From assembly GCF_029626155.1 (NCBI RefSeq), contig NZ_JARUBL010000001.1, forward strand, positions 744,001 through 808,000: 64,000 nucleotides of DNA, read 5' to 3'. The position numbers were made by a program, and so were the translations under genes. Every line of letters begins with the position of its first letter. Within the stretch, counting starts at the first letter, position 1. This DNA is from Solwaraspora sp. WMMD1047 (GTDB lineage Bacteria; Actinomycetota; Actinomycetes; Mycobacteriales; Micromonosporaceae). This document shows, in pieces, positions 1-8,578 of the stretch. The notes beneath the pieces are model-generated. The model was not told the DNA's origin, did no database searches, and saw only the letters and a program-made list of their open reading frames with translations.

Positions 1-693
1 GTGGATGGTCACCGGATGGCGCAGGAACCGCCGGGACAGCGCCACGATCGGGTCCGGCATGGTGGCCGAGAAGAGCATCGTCTGCCGGTCCTCCGGCAGC
101 ATCGCCAGGATCTTCTCGACGTCGTCGAGGAAGCCCAGGTCGAGCATCCGGTCGGCCTCGTCCAGCACCAGCGCCCGGACCCGGTCCAGCCGCAGATGCT
201 TCTGCTTGGCCAGGTCCATCAGCCGGCCGGGGGTGCCGACCAGGATCTCGACGCCCTTGCGCAGCGCGTCGATCTGCGGCTCGTACGCCACCCCGCCGTA
301 GATCGGCAGCACCCGGATGCCCCGGGTCTTACCGGCGGCGGCGAGGTCCTTGGCGACCTGCAGGCCCAGCTCCCGGGTGGGGACCACGACAAGTGCCTGC
401 GGCACCCCGTCGCTGCCCTCGCTCTGGTCGAAGACCCGCTCCAGCAGCGGTACGCCGAAGCCGAGGGTCTTGCCGGTGCCGGTCGGCGCCTGGCCGATCA
501 TGTCCGTGCCGCGCAGGCCGATCGGCAGCGCGTACTCCTGAATGGCGAACGCGCGGGTGATGCCGACGGCGGCGAGCGCATCCACGGTCTCCTGTCGGGC
601 GCCCAGATCGGCGAAGGTGGGTGCCTCCGGGCGCACGGGTGCGTCGGCCGCCAGCTCCTGGCCAGCCAGTGCTTCTTCGATGTAATCGCTCAT
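1..693 (-). CDS. DEAD-box ATP-dependent RNA helicase (partial, N-terminal 231 residues)
   Basis: An RNA-unwinding ATPase, read leftward and cut by the window start, so only RecA-like domain 1 is present. The ATG is at 693-691 and gives a protein beginning MSDYIEEALAG. Motifs appear in the family order: Q-motif region around 27-52 (AIQ at 50-52), Walker A APTGTGKT 69-76, Ia PTRELG 105-110, Ib TPGR 154-157, DEAD 178-181 and SAT 209-211. The second RecA domain should lie beyond the window. A helicase next to a ferritin-like gene, DUF3107, TetR, DUF3152 and moeZ is a known actinobacterial neighbourhood (the rhlE region of Mycobacterium). The exact substrate cannot be told from this half. Confidence 0.93.
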   Translation of the reverse strand, partial: MSDYIEEALAGQELAADAPVRPEAPTFADLGARQETVDALAAVGITRAFAIQEYALPIGLRGTDMIGQAPTGTGKTLGFGVPLLERVFDQSEGSDGVPQALVVVPTRELGLQVAKDLAAAGKTRGIRVLPIYGGVAYEPQIDALRKGVEILVGTPGRLMDLAKQKHLRLDRVRALVLDEADRMLDLGFLDDVEKILAMLPEDRQTMLFSATMPDPIVALSRRFLRHPVTIH

Positions 694-939
694 GTGATTG
701 TGGGGGTGCCCTCTCGTGGGTGCGCCCCGTCGGTCGTAGGGCGCGGTGTCGGTATGGCGCGGGCCACACGGTTCGTCGGCTTACCGCCGGGGAGCGAACC
801 GGGCCGCACACGCGCGCCGCAGGCGGCTCCCGGAATCGAATTGATGACCCCATGGCCTGTGGCAACTGCTCTATGCTACCTGACCCGGGCAAATGTCGTC
901 TCGGGTCGGAACGGCGTCCGTTATCGGGCCTGGGGGCGG

Positions 940-945
940 TAGCCT
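940..945 (+). promoter_or_regulatory. -10 box of a leaderless promoter
   Basis: TAGCCT lies 6 nt before the GTG at 952. This is the spacing expected when transcription starts at the first base of the start codon. There is no Shine-Dalgarno sequence in the gap. Confidence 0.5.
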
Positions 946-951
946 GCCCCC

Positions 952-1596
952 GTGTCCGACCCCGCTGCCCTCACCGACCTGCTCGGCCTGGTCGCGTACG
1001 GCGAACTCGTCGCCTTCGACCGGATGGCGGCCGACGCCCGGCTCGCCCCCGACCTGACCCGCCGCGCGCTGCTCAGCGAGATGGCGGCGCGCGAAATCAC
1101 CCACTATCGGCGGCTCGCGGACCGGTTGACCGAACTGGGGATGCGGCCCGAAGAGGCGATGCGGCCGTACGTGACGGCGCTGCAGTCGTACCACGACTCG
1201 ACCCAGCCGAAGGACTGGCTGGAGGCGCTGACGAAGGCGTACGTCGGCGATGCCGTCGCGGACGACTTCCTGCGGGAGATCGCCGGGCAGCTGGCCGAAC
1301 CGGACCGGCAACTGGTCCTGGATGTGCTGCACGACTCCCGGTACGACGAGTTCGCCGGCCGGGAGATCAGAGCGGCGATCGTCGCCGACCCGAGGCTCGC
1401 CAACCGGCTTTCGATGTGGGCCCGCCGGCTGGTCGGCGAGGCGCTCTCGCACGCCGGGCGGGTGGCCGCGGAGCGGGCCGCGCTGACCACCCTGCTGGTC
1501 GCCCCGACCGGCGACCCCGGCGCGGCCCAGGCCCTGTTCAAGCGGCTGACGGCGGCGCACACCGGACGGATGGCCGCCGTCGGCCTGAACAACTGA
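952..1596 (+). CDS. Ferritin-like fold protein
   Basis: A 214-residue, largely helical protein of the actinobacterial ferritin-like family found beside the helicase and the DUF3107/TetR pair. An early helix carries E18, and E48-x-x-H51 (EITH) resembles one half of a diiron site. The second half of the site is not obvious, so iron binding is unproven. The GTG start is chosen because TAGCCT stands 6 nt upstream and the reading starts cleanly with MSDPAALTDLLG. It converges with the DUF3107 gene, 32 bp away. The function is unknown; relatives are annotated only by fold or as tRNA-(ms2io6A)-hydroxylase-like. Confidence 0.85.
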   Translation: MSDPAALTDLLGLVAYGELVAFDRMAADARLAPDLTRRALLSEMAAREITHYRRLADRLTELGMRPEEAMRPYVTALQSYHDSTQPKDWLEALTKAYVGDAVADDFLREIAGQLAEPDRQLVLDVLHDSRYDEFAGREIRAAIVADPRLANRLSMWARRLVGEALSHAGRVAAERAALTTLLVAPTGDPGAAQALFKRLTAAHTGRMAAVGLNN

Positions 1597-1609
1597 GCAC
1601 CTGGAAGCG

Positions 1610-1630
1610 GACCGGGCCGGCCCGCCGGTC
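1610..1630. terminator. Possible bidirectional terminator hairpin
   Basis: GACCGG and CCGGTC form a stem around a GC-rich 9-nt loop between two convergent genes. It overlaps the stop codon of the DUF3107 gene. There is no T tract, so this is a modest candidate. Confidence 0.35.
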
Positions 1631-1853
1631 AGCGGGCGATGAAGCCGACCGCCCGGGGGGACGCCTCGGCGATCTCCACGTAGGCGACCTTGCTGACCGG
1701 CACGATCACCCGCCGACCCCGCTCGTCGGTCAGGGAGAGCGTCCCGTCTCCGGCGATGGCGTCGGTGACGATCTGCTCGATCTCGGCCGGCGTCTGCGAG
1801 CTCTCCAGCACCAGTTCCCGCGGCGCGTACTGCACGCCGATCTTGACCTCCAC
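1629..1853 (-). CDS. DUF3107 family protein
   Basis: A small 74-residue protein beginning MEVKIGVQYAPRELVLES and containing IVPVSKVAYVEI near its C-terminus, as in the DUF3107 family (mycobacterial TB9.4 type). The GTG at 1853-1851 is preceded by a strong GAGGAGG ribosome site. A leftward TAGCCT box at 1897-1892 could give it its own promoter downstream of tetR. Pairing with a TetR gene is conserved in Actinomycetota. The molecular role is unknown. Confidence 0.88.
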   Translation of the reverse strand: MEVKIGVQYAPRELVLESSQTPAEIEQIVTDAIAGDGTLSLTDERGRRVIVPVSKVAYVEIAEASPRAVGFIAR

Positions 1854-1891
1854 GTGGCCTCCTCAATCCGCGCGAAAACTGCGCCGTTGGA

Positions 1892-1897
1892 AGGCTA
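1892..1897 (-). promoter_or_regulatory. -10 box candidate for the DUF3107 gene
   Basis: Read leftward this is TAGCCT, about 38 nt before the GTG at 1853. No clear -35 box was identified. Confidence 0.35.
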
Positions 1898-1918
1898 TCC
1901 GATCGGCGCGCAGCGTCG

Positions 1919-2569
1919 TCAGGCCGACTCGCCCTGCGACTCACCCTGCAACGGGAAGCTGGCGATGCCCCGCCAGGAGAGGCTGGCCAGCAGCGCCTCC
2001 GCCTCGGCCTTCGGCACCGTCCGGCCACTGGCCAGCCAGAACTGGGCCGCCGTCTCGGCCGCCCCGACCAGGCCGGAGGCCAGCAGTTCGGCGTGCGCCC
2101 GACTCACCCCGGTGTCCGAGATGATGGTGTCGGTGATCGCCGCCACACAGCCCTTCTCGACCCGCTCCACCCGCTCCCGGACCGCCGGATCGTTGCGCAG
2201 GTCCGACTCGAAGACCAGCCGGAACGCCTCGCTCTCGTGGTCGACGAAGTCGAAGTACGCCCGGACCGCGCCGCTGACCCGCTCCTTGTTGTCCGTGGTG
2301 GCCTGCATCGCCTCGTGCACCTTCGCCACGATCGCGTCGCAGTGCCGGTCGAGCAGCGCCAGGTAGAGCTCCAGCTTGCCGGGAAAGTGCTGGTAGAGGA
2401 CCGGCTTGGAGACGCCGGCCCGCTCCGCGATGTCGTCCATCGCGGCCGAGTGGTAACCCTGAGCCACGAAGACCTCCTGCGCGGCGGCAAGCAACTGCTT
2501 GCGCCGGGCCGAGCGGGGCAGCCGGGTCGGCCGACCCGCCGTCGGCACTCCACTGCCCGCAGCGGTCAT
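1919..2569 (-). CDS. TetR family transcriptional regulator
   Basis: A 216-residue one-component regulator. The N-terminal helix-turn-helix is clear around residues 42-69 (AAMDDIAERAGVSKPVLYQHF, with KLELY following). The C-terminal part is a TetR ligand-binding domain including FVDHESEAFRLVFESDLRND. The ATG at 2569 is chosen over a longer in-frame extension because GGAGG lies 6 nt upstream and the extension is not TetR-like. It sits divergently from the long proline-rich gene at 2720 and upstream of the DUF3107 gene. The ligand and target are unknown; autoregulation from the 150-bp divergent spacer is the usual expectation. Confidence 0.93.
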   Translation of the reverse strand: MTAAGSGVPTAGRPTRLPRSARRKQLLAAAQEVFVAQGYHSAAMDDIAERAGVSKPVLYQHFPGKLELYLALLDRHCDAIVAKVHEAMQATTDNKERVSGAVRAYFDFVDHESEAFRLVFESDLRNDPAVRERVERVEKGCVAAITDTIISDTGVSRAHAELLASGLVGAAETAAQFWLASGRTVPKAEAEALLASLSWRGIASFPLQGESQGESA

Positions 2570-2687
2570 CGTGACCTCCGTTTTCGCTTGCACGCTATCG
2601 ACCTCGAATCGGAACCGAGCGGTGTGCACCTGACCTGGTCGTCGAATTAGCCCGCCGCTGTAACTTATCGCCACCCACACCACACGG

Positions 2688-2693
2688 TAGCCT
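2688..2693 (+). promoter_or_regulatory. -10 box candidate for the 2720 gene
   Basis: TAGCCT lies 26 nt before the GTG start, in the spacer divergent from tetR. With an AAGGAG ribosome site at 2708-2713, this would give a short leadered transcript. Confidence 0.4.
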
Positions 2694-2719
2694 CAGCGGG
2701 GGCGACCAAGGAGCGCACG

Positions 2720-5509
2720 GTGGACGAAACAGGGCAACCCGGGGCCGCCGCACCGGGTGAGAACGGCAACGGGGCAGGTACCGAGGGGGAGATCGTCCGT
2801 CCGGACAGCGGCTGGGCCACGGCGGATGCCGCCTGGTCCGGTGCCGCCACCCCCGGTGCCGAGGCCGGGCCCGATCCGACCCCGCGGCAGTGGGGGCCAC
2901 CGGTCGAGCCGGTCGGCGTGCGGACCTGGACCGACCCGTTGCCCCGGTACGGCACCCGCCCGGTCGCCTTCCCCGGTGCCGCCCGGCCGGGTCGCCCGGT
3001 GACGAACGGGGCCAGCTACCCGGAGCCGACCACCGGCCGGTCGGCCGCCGGCCACGACGAGGTCGGCAACGAGAACGACGACGACCTGGCGGAGAGCGCC
3101 GACGGGCAGCGGCTGGTCGTGCCGGCGCCCCGACCGGTGCCGACGGCGGAGCGGGTGCAACCCCGGTTCGCCGACCAGCCGGTGCCGCTGGACCAGCCGT
3201 CGCCCTATCCGACCTCCGCCCCGCCGGTGTCGTCCGCCGCCCCGTACTCCTCGGCCGGTGCCTACCAGTCGCCGTACGCGTCCGCGCCGTACCCGTCGTC
3301 CGCCCAACCGGCCGGTCCGGCGTCCGACCTGGAAGCCGACCCGTTCGGCTCGGCCCGCCACTCGTACGACGATCCGCCCGTCCCGCCGACCCAGCCGCCC
3401 AGATGGCAGGACCGGGGCCGGCTCGACCCGATCTCCGCGCCGCCCACCTCGGCGCGTCCCCGGTCGGCGCCACCGGCGGGCTCCGGGGGCGTCGAGACCC
3501 CGCCCAACTTCCGGGCGCTGCCGAGCAGCTACCGGCCGCCCGAGCGGATGTCGGCGGAGCCGCCCCGGCCGGGTCGCCCCCGCCAGGATCGCGACGCCGA
3601 CCCGCCGTCCACCGGAGCCGACCCGCGGTCGGGCGAGCCGGCGGAGACCGAGCCGGAGCTCGGCGCGCCGTCGCCACCCGGGCCGAGCGCCTGGTCGTCC
3701 GGCTGGGCACCGCCGTGGGCCAGCCTCGCCGAACCCGGCCCGGACACCGGCAACAGCCCTGGTCCCGATCGCCTGCGGGACGACTGGTCGCCGAGCTGGT
3801 CCAGTTCGCCGGCGGCCGACCGGTCGACCGCCGAGGAGTCGTCCGAGCCGTCCGAGCTGGCCGATCAGTCGGCCGACCGCCCGACCGCGCCGCTCGACGA
3901 CCGGCCCGTCCGGCCGGCCTGGGCCGACGCCCCGGCGCCGTACAGCCGGTCCGGCCGGGCAAGGATCGAGGACCCGGCGGCGGCCCGGCCACCGTGGCAA
4001 CCCATCGCGCCGACGTACGCTACGGGTAACGAGCTTCCGGCGTACCAGCCCGCGGAGCTCTCCCGGGCGAACCCGCCCAACCCGTCACAATCCGGATACC
4101 CGTACCGGCCCGACGAACCGGCCCCAGCGGACCCCATCTCGGCGAGCCGTGCGGCCGATCCGCTTACCGAGGCACTGCCCCAGCGCGTCCCCGCCGCGCC
4201 GGACGTGCCGACCGTGCCGGAGCCGCCAGCCGTGGATCCACCCGCCGAGACGCCAGAACTGGCCCGGATCGCCACTCACCTGCGCCGGGACGACGACGCC
4301 GCCGAGGTGCAGGAGCGCCCGGAGGGCTTCGACGTCAACGCGATCCTGGCGGCTGTGCACGGGGTCGACGGGGTGCGGGAGGCGTCCCTGCGGACCACGC
4401 CGGCCGGTGCCCACAGCCTCCGGTTGGATCTCGCCGACGGGGCGGACCCGGCGGAGGTGAGCCGGCAGGTCGCCCGACTGTTGCAGGATCGGATGGGTCT
4501 GGCCGCGGCACCGCAGAACCTGCCCGGCCCGGCACCCGCTTCGTCCGCGCCGGCCTCCGACGACCAGCCGCAGTCGCCCGGCTCGCAGCCGACCTCCGCT
4601 CCTTCCCAGCCGTCCGGCGGCCAGCCGCAGTCGCCCGGCCGGGTCGCGGCCGCGATGCCGTCGGCTCCCGGTGCGGCGCCGGCGGCCGCCGCCCCGGTGG
4701 AGTCCCGAACCGACGCCGACAAGTTGTCCAAGAAGGACGAATTGCCGGAAAGTGTCGCGCGGACCGAACGCAGCGAACGGGCCGGATCGGTCGGCCGGGG
4801 ACCGCGGCCGTTCGAGACGGCCCCCCAGCAGCGGTCGGCCACCAAGCCGGCGCCCGCCGCCGAGCCCTCGGCCGCAGCAGCGGACGAGGAGCCCACCGAG
4901 GCGCCGGACGAAACGCCGCGTCGGCGCCGCGGTGCCGGGCCGCAGGGCCGGGCCGCCGTCGACGAGCGGCTCGGCGATCCGGCGGTGCTCACCGCGCTGC
5001 CGTCCGGGCCGGGTCCGCAGACGACCGGTACGTCGTACTCGGGTGGGCAGATCACCACGACGGAGGCGGCGCCGTCCCGGCCGTTGCCCGCCGGCCAGAC
5101 ACCCGGGCCGCGGGTGCTCATCGACCACGTACAGGTGAGCACGTTCGGGCTGGACGCCACCGTCGAGGTCCGGCTCGCCGCCGGTGAGCAGCAGGCCACC
5201 GGGTTGGCCACCGGCCCGGCGGTGGACGGCTACGTGCTGCGCCTCTGCGCGGTCTCGGCCGCCGCCGCCGTCGACGAACTGCTCCGGTCCTCGGCGCAGG
5301 TCACCGGGCGGGGACGTTGCTTCGTGGAGCACGCCGCGGTGGTGCCGTTCGGCAGCTGCGAGGTGGCCACCGTCGTGGTGCTGCTGGTCTGCGACGGCTG
5401 GGTGGAGCAGCTCGCCGGCTCCGCGCTGGTCGCCGGCGACCCGCGCCAGGCTGTGGTACGCGCCACGCTGGCGGCCGTCAACCGCCGGCTGGAGGCCCTG
5501 CTGGCCTGA
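2720..5509 (+). CDS. Very long proline/serine-rich protein with small folded C-terminal modules (unknown function)
   Basis: A 929-residue protein that I do not recognise. Residues 1 to about 510 are low-complexity and rich in Pro, Ala, Ser, Gly, Asp and Arg, with no signal peptide or membrane segment, so probably disordered. A compact segment near 534-595 (FDVNAILAAVHGVDGVREASLRTT onward, ending in an RLLQD helix) looks like a small alpha/beta domain. Another disordered linker follows. Residues about 797-929 form a second alpha/beta-like module running from VLIDHVQVSTFGLDATVEV to VNRRLEALLA. The GTG start has AAGGAG 7 nt upstream. The gene lies between tetR and an alpha/beta hydrolase. The strong codon bias supports a real coding region. 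Confidence 0.8.
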   Translation: MDETGQPGAAAPGENGNGAGTEGEIVRPDSGWATADAAWSGAATPGAEAGPDPTPRQWGPPVEPVGVRTWTDPLPRYGTRPVAFPGAARPGRPVTNGASYPEPTTGRSAAGHDEVGNENDDDLAESADGQRLVVPAPRPVPTAERVQPRFADQPVPLDQPSPYPTSAPPVSSAAPYSSAGAYQSPYASAPYPSSAQPAGPASDLEADPFGSARHSYDDPPVPPTQPPRWQDRGRLDPISAPPTSARPRSAPPAGSGGVETPPNFRALPSSYRPPERMSAEPPRPGRPRQDRDADPPSTGADPRSGEPAETEPELGAPSPPGPSAWSSGWAPPWASLAEPGPDTGNSPGPDRLRDDWSPSWSSSPAADRSTAEESSEPSELADQSADRPTAPLDDRPVRPAWADAPAPYSRSGRARIEDPAAARPPWQPIAPTYATGNELPAYQPAELSRANPPNPSQSGYPYRPDEPAPADPISASRAADPLTEALPQRVPAAPDVPTVPEPPAVDPPAETPELARIATHLRRDDDAAEVQERPEGFDVNAILAAVHGVDGVREASLRTTPAGAHSLRLDLADGADPAEVSRQVARLLQDRMGLAAAPQNLPGPAPASSAPASDDQPQSPGSQPTSAPSQPSGGQPQSPGRVAAAMPSAPGAAPAAAAPVESRTDADKLSKKDELPESVARTERSERAGSVGRGPRPFETAPQQRSATKPAPAAEPSAAAADEEPTEAPDETPRRRRGAGPQGRAAVDERLGDPAVLTALPSGPGPQTTGTSYSGGQITTTEAAPSRPLPAGQTPGPRVLIDHVQVSTFGLDATVEVRLAAGEQQATGLATGPAVDGYVLRLCAVSAAAAVDELLRSSAQVTGRGRCFVEHAAVVPFGSCEVATVVVLLVCDGWVEQLAGSALVAGDPRQAVVRATLAAVNRRLEALLA

Positions 5510-5561
5510 GCCCGGGTCGATTACCCGGTGACGCGCGGCCCGGATCGGTGACACTGGACTG

Positions 5562-6563
5562 ATGAAGCGCGCGATGCTGGGCCCCGAGGAGCTGCTCACC
5601 GGAGGTGCGGTGCCACCGCCCTGGCCGGGTCGACCGGTCACCCTCGACGGCACCGTGACGTACGTGCGCGAGACCCCCGCCACCGGTCCGAACGCCGAGC
5701 CGGCGCTGTTCGTACACGGCCTCGGTGGCTCCTCGCAGAACTGGACCGACCTGGCCGGCCTGCTCTCCGGCCGGCTGGCCGCCCACGCCATCGACCTGCC
5801 CGGCTTCGGCCGTAGCGACCCCGGGGTCAGCTACACCATCCGGGCGTTCGCCGACCGGGTGGTGCGGTACCTGGAGCACAGCGACCGGGGACCGGTGCAC
5901 CTGATCGGCAACTCGCTCGGCGGGGCGATCTCGATACGGATCGCGGCCCTGCGGCCGGACCTGGTCCGGACCCTGACCCTGATCTCGCCGGCCATGCCGT
6001 TCCTGGACCCGCGCCGCTCGCTGCAGGGCCGGATGCTGCCGCTGCTGGCCATCCCCCGGGCGGAGCTGCTGGCCGGCCGGCTGCTGACCCGACTGGCCCC
6101 CGAGGAGATGGCCAGCCAGGTGTTGGAGGCGTGTGTGGCGGACATCACCCGGATCTGCGACCAGCGCCGGCAGGAGGCGATCGAGGAGATCCGGCTGCGG
6201 TACACGCTCGACCACTACGCCACCGCCTACCTGCGTACGCTGCGCGGCCTGGTGGGCAGCTTCCTGCGCGCGTACCTGCCCGGGTCGAACTCGCTGTGGC
6301 GGATCGCCCGGCTGGTGACCGCGCCGAGCCTGGTGATCGGCGGCCGGCGGGACCGGTTGGTCGACCCCCGGGTGTCGCCGCAGGTCGCGAAGGTGCTCTC
6401 GGACAGCCGGCTGCTGATGTTGCCGGACGTCGGGCACGTCGCCCAACTGGAGGTGCCGCGGACGGTGGCCCGCGCCACCCTGGCGCTGCTCGACGAGGTG
6501 GCCGGCGCCGAGTATTCCGGCTCCGCGATGGAGCAACGGAATCCGGCTGTCGGGCGTACTTAG
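5562..6563 (+). CDS. Alpha/beta hydrolase
   Basis: A 333-residue alpha/beta-hydrolase fold enzyme. HGLGGSS forms the oxyanion region, the nucleophile elbow GNSLGG places Ser118, the acid is Asp264 in GGRRDRLVDP, and the base is His292 in DVGHVAQLE. The triad is complete, so it should be an active esterase-like or C-C hydrolase; the substrate cannot be read from sequence. A GACACT box 6 nt before the ATG may be a weak leaderless promoter. The stop codon is 6 nt before the next ATG, so co-transcription with the DUF3152 gene is likely. Confidence 0.9.
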   Translation: MKRAMLGPEELLTGGAVPPPWPGRPVTLDGTVTYVRETPATGPNAEPALFVHGLGGSSQNWTDLAGLLSGRLAAHAIDLPGFGRSDPGVSYTIRAFADRVVRYLEHSDRGPVHLIGNSLGGAISIRIAALRPDLVRTLTLISPAMPFLDPRRSLQGRMLPLLAIPRAELLAGRLLTRLAPEEMASQVLEACVADITRICDQRRQEAIEEIRLRYTLDHYATAYLRTLRGLVGSFLRAYLPGSNSLWRIARLVTAPSLVIGGRRDRLVDPRVSPQVAKVLSDSRLLMLPDVGHVAQLEVPRTVARATLALLDEVAGAEYSGSAMEQRNPAVGRT

Positions 6564-6569
6564 TTGGCG

Positions 6570-7475
6570 ATGCCATCTTCAGACTTCGCCGCCGGCCGGG
6601 CCGGCCCGGCCCGCCGGTCACCGCGCCCCTACCGCGCCGCCCGCGCCCGTCGCCGTCGGGCCCGGCGCCGGGCCACCCTGGCCGTCCTGTCGGTGGCCGC
6701 GGCCGGCCTGCTCGGCCTGGCCGCCGCCATCCTGCCGCCCAGGTTCGGGCCGGCCGATCCCGACGGTGCCCGACTGTCCGGGGCCGGTGCCGTCGCCAGC
6801 CCGGATCCGACGCCGACCGCCGCGCCCACCCCCACCCCGACCGGTACGCCGACCCCCGGGCCGCCGCCGCTGCGGTTGACCGGGTCGTTCCCGGCGACCG
6901 GGTCGGGCAGCTTCGCGTTCGCCGCCGGCCAGGGGCGGGTCGCCGGCCGGGCCGGGCCGCTGCGCCGGTACCGGGTGGCGGTGGAGAAGGGCGCGGGGGA
7001 GGAGGTGGCCGGGTTCGTCGCCGCCGTGGAGCGGGCGTTGGGTGATCCGGGAAGTTGGCCGGCGTCCCGGCGGCTGCGGCTGCAGCGGGTGCCGGACGGT
7101 GCCGGCCACGACTTCACGATCTATCTCGCCACCGCCGGGACGGCGGGTGAGATGTGCGCGGCCGGCGGGGTGAACATCCGGATCGACGGCCGGCCGTACA
7201 CGTCCTGCCGGGCGACCGGAAAGGTGATCATCAACCTGGAGCGGTGGCGCCGGTCGGTCGACCACTTCGTCGAGGCCCGGGTGCCGCTGGACACCTACCG
7301 GGATTATGTGATCAATCACGAGGTCGGCCACGAGCTGGGCAACGGCCACGAGCGCTGTCCCGGCCGCGGCCGGCCGGCGCCGGTGATGATGCAGCAGACG
7401 CTCTTTCTCGACGGCTGCGTCGCGAACCCGTGGCCGTATCTGGACGGCCGCCGGTACACCGGGCCGGCGCTCTGA
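6570..7475 (+). CDS. DUF3152 putative secreted metzincin, copy 1
   Basis: A 301-residue protein. An Arg-rich N-terminus is followed by one hydrophobic segment around residues 30-50 (signal anchor or signal peptide), then a Pro/Thr-rich linker (PTPTPTGTPTPG). The DUF3152 domain carries the zinc motif HEVGHELGNGH with H250, H254 and H260, matching the metzincin pattern HExxHxxGxxH, and a later PVMMQQT segment. The catalytic Glu251 is present. It is probably exported and membrane-tethered. ATG 6570 is preferred to the TTG at 6564, which abuts the hydrolase stop. The related mycobacterial gene is single copy; here a second copy follows. Confidence 0.88.
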   Translation: MPSSDFAAGRAGPARRSPRPYRAARARRRRARRRATLAVLSVAAAGLLGLAAAILPPRFGPADPDGARLSGAGAVASPDPTPTAAPTPTPTGTPTPGPPPLRLTGSFPATGSGSFAFAAGQGRVAGRAGPLRRYRVAVEKGAGEEVAGFVAAVERALGDPGSWPASRRLRLQRVPDGAGHDFTIYLATAGTAGEMCAAGGVNIRIDGRPYTSCRATGKVIINLERWRRSVDHFVEARVPLDTYRDYVINHEVGHELGNGHERCPGRGRPAPVMMQQTLFLDGCVANPWPYLDGRRYTGPAL

Positions 7476-7579
7476 CCGCCGCCCCGGGGCAACGGGCGGC
7501 GACCCGGGGCTTATAGTCCGAAATATGGGCATCGGCGCGCCGGCTAGGGTTCCCCCGCCGCGCGTGCAAACCTCAGCCG

Positions 7580-8422
7580 ATGACCCTGTCGACCCGGCGC
7601 CGGCGCCGCCGCCAGCGGGCCCTGATGGCCTGCCTGCTGCTCGCCTCGGCCGGCCTGGTCGCGCTCGACCTGGTCGGCCACTCCGAGGCCCGGCAGCAAC
7701 CGGACCGGGTGGCCCACCCCACGCCGGAGCGGGGCGCCACCACGCCGGCAATCGCCCCGGCCGCCGAGCCGCCGTCGGTTGCCCCACCGGCGGTGCCGAC
7801 GTCGGGTCAGGCCGCCCAGCGGCCGGCGCCCGCCGACCGGCCGCCGCCGACCTACCCGGAGACCGGCGCCGGCGACTTCGGGTACGCGACCGGCCAGAGC
7901 GCCGTGCTGGGCCGCGCCGGCACCCTGCGCCGGTACCGGGTGGCGGTGGAGCGGGGCATCGACCAGGACCCGGCCGGCTTCGCCGGCACCGTGGACGGCA
8001 TCCTCGGCCACCCCGACGGCTGGACCGCCAGCGGCGAGCTGCGGCTGCGCCGGGTGCCGAGGGTCGCCAGCGCCGAGTTCACCGTCTTCCTGGCCACCCC
8101 GGGCACTTCCGAGCGGATCTGCGCGACCGGCGGGCTGCGCACCGAACGTTTCACCAACTGCCGGCTGCCCGGCCAGGTGATCATCAACGCCGCCCGCTGG
8201 TTCGGCGCGGTGCCCGGCTACGGCGCGCCGGTCGAGGTCTATCAGGCGTACGCGATAAACCACGAGGTCGGGCACCAGCTCGGCCACGGGCACGAGGCGT
8301 GCCCCGGTGCGGGCCGGCCCGCGCCCGTGATGCAGCAGCAGACCTACGGGCTGCACGGCTGCCGGGCATACGCCTGGCCGTACCGGGCCGGCCGCCGCTA
8401 CGCCGGCCCCGCTGTCGGGTGA
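7580..8422 (+). CDS. DUF3152 putative secreted metzincin, copy 2
   Basis: A 280-residue paralogue of the preceding gene with the same architecture: Arg-rich start ([18 protein letters not shown]), one hydrophobic anchor, Pro-rich linker and DUF3152 domain. The zinc motif is HEVGHQLGHGH with H228, H232 and H238, followed by PVMQQQT. Conserved Cys pairs in the two copies (ICATGG, TNCR, HGCR) suggest disulfides outside the cell. Both copies keep every putative catalytic residue, so neither looks decayed. It lies just upstream of moeZ, the DUF3152-moeZ order found in mycobacteria. Confidence 0.88.
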   Translation: MTLSTRRRRRRQRALMACLLLASAGLVALDLVGHSEARQQPDRVAHPTPERGATTPAIAPAAEPPSVAPPAVPTSGQAAQRPAPADRPPPTYPETGAGDFGYATGQSAVLGRAGTLRRYRVAVERGIDQDPAGFAGTVDGILGHPDGWTASGELRLRRVPRVASAEFTVFLATPGTSERICATGGLRTERFTNCRLPGQVIINAARWFGAVPGYGAPVEVYQAYAINHEVGHQLGHGHEACPGAGRPAPVMQQQTYGLHGCRAYAWPYRAGRRYAGPAVG

Positions 8423-8578
8423 CCGGTGCCACCGGCCGGCGGGTATTCCCGCTCCCGCATGACGGGCTGGTGTTCCACCTCATGGCCGGCGGGCCGATCG
8501 TCGAGCAACAATGGCACGGCATGTTTCGCCGTGACGTCCAGCCGGCCGGCTGGACGAGGATCGCACCGGGAGTTCACC

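Noticed and set aside
1-942. Long rightward ORF across the helicase region
   Set aside because: It runs antisense to a helicase with all DEAD-box motifs, and its product is Arg/His-rich with no domain; a GC-driven shadow.
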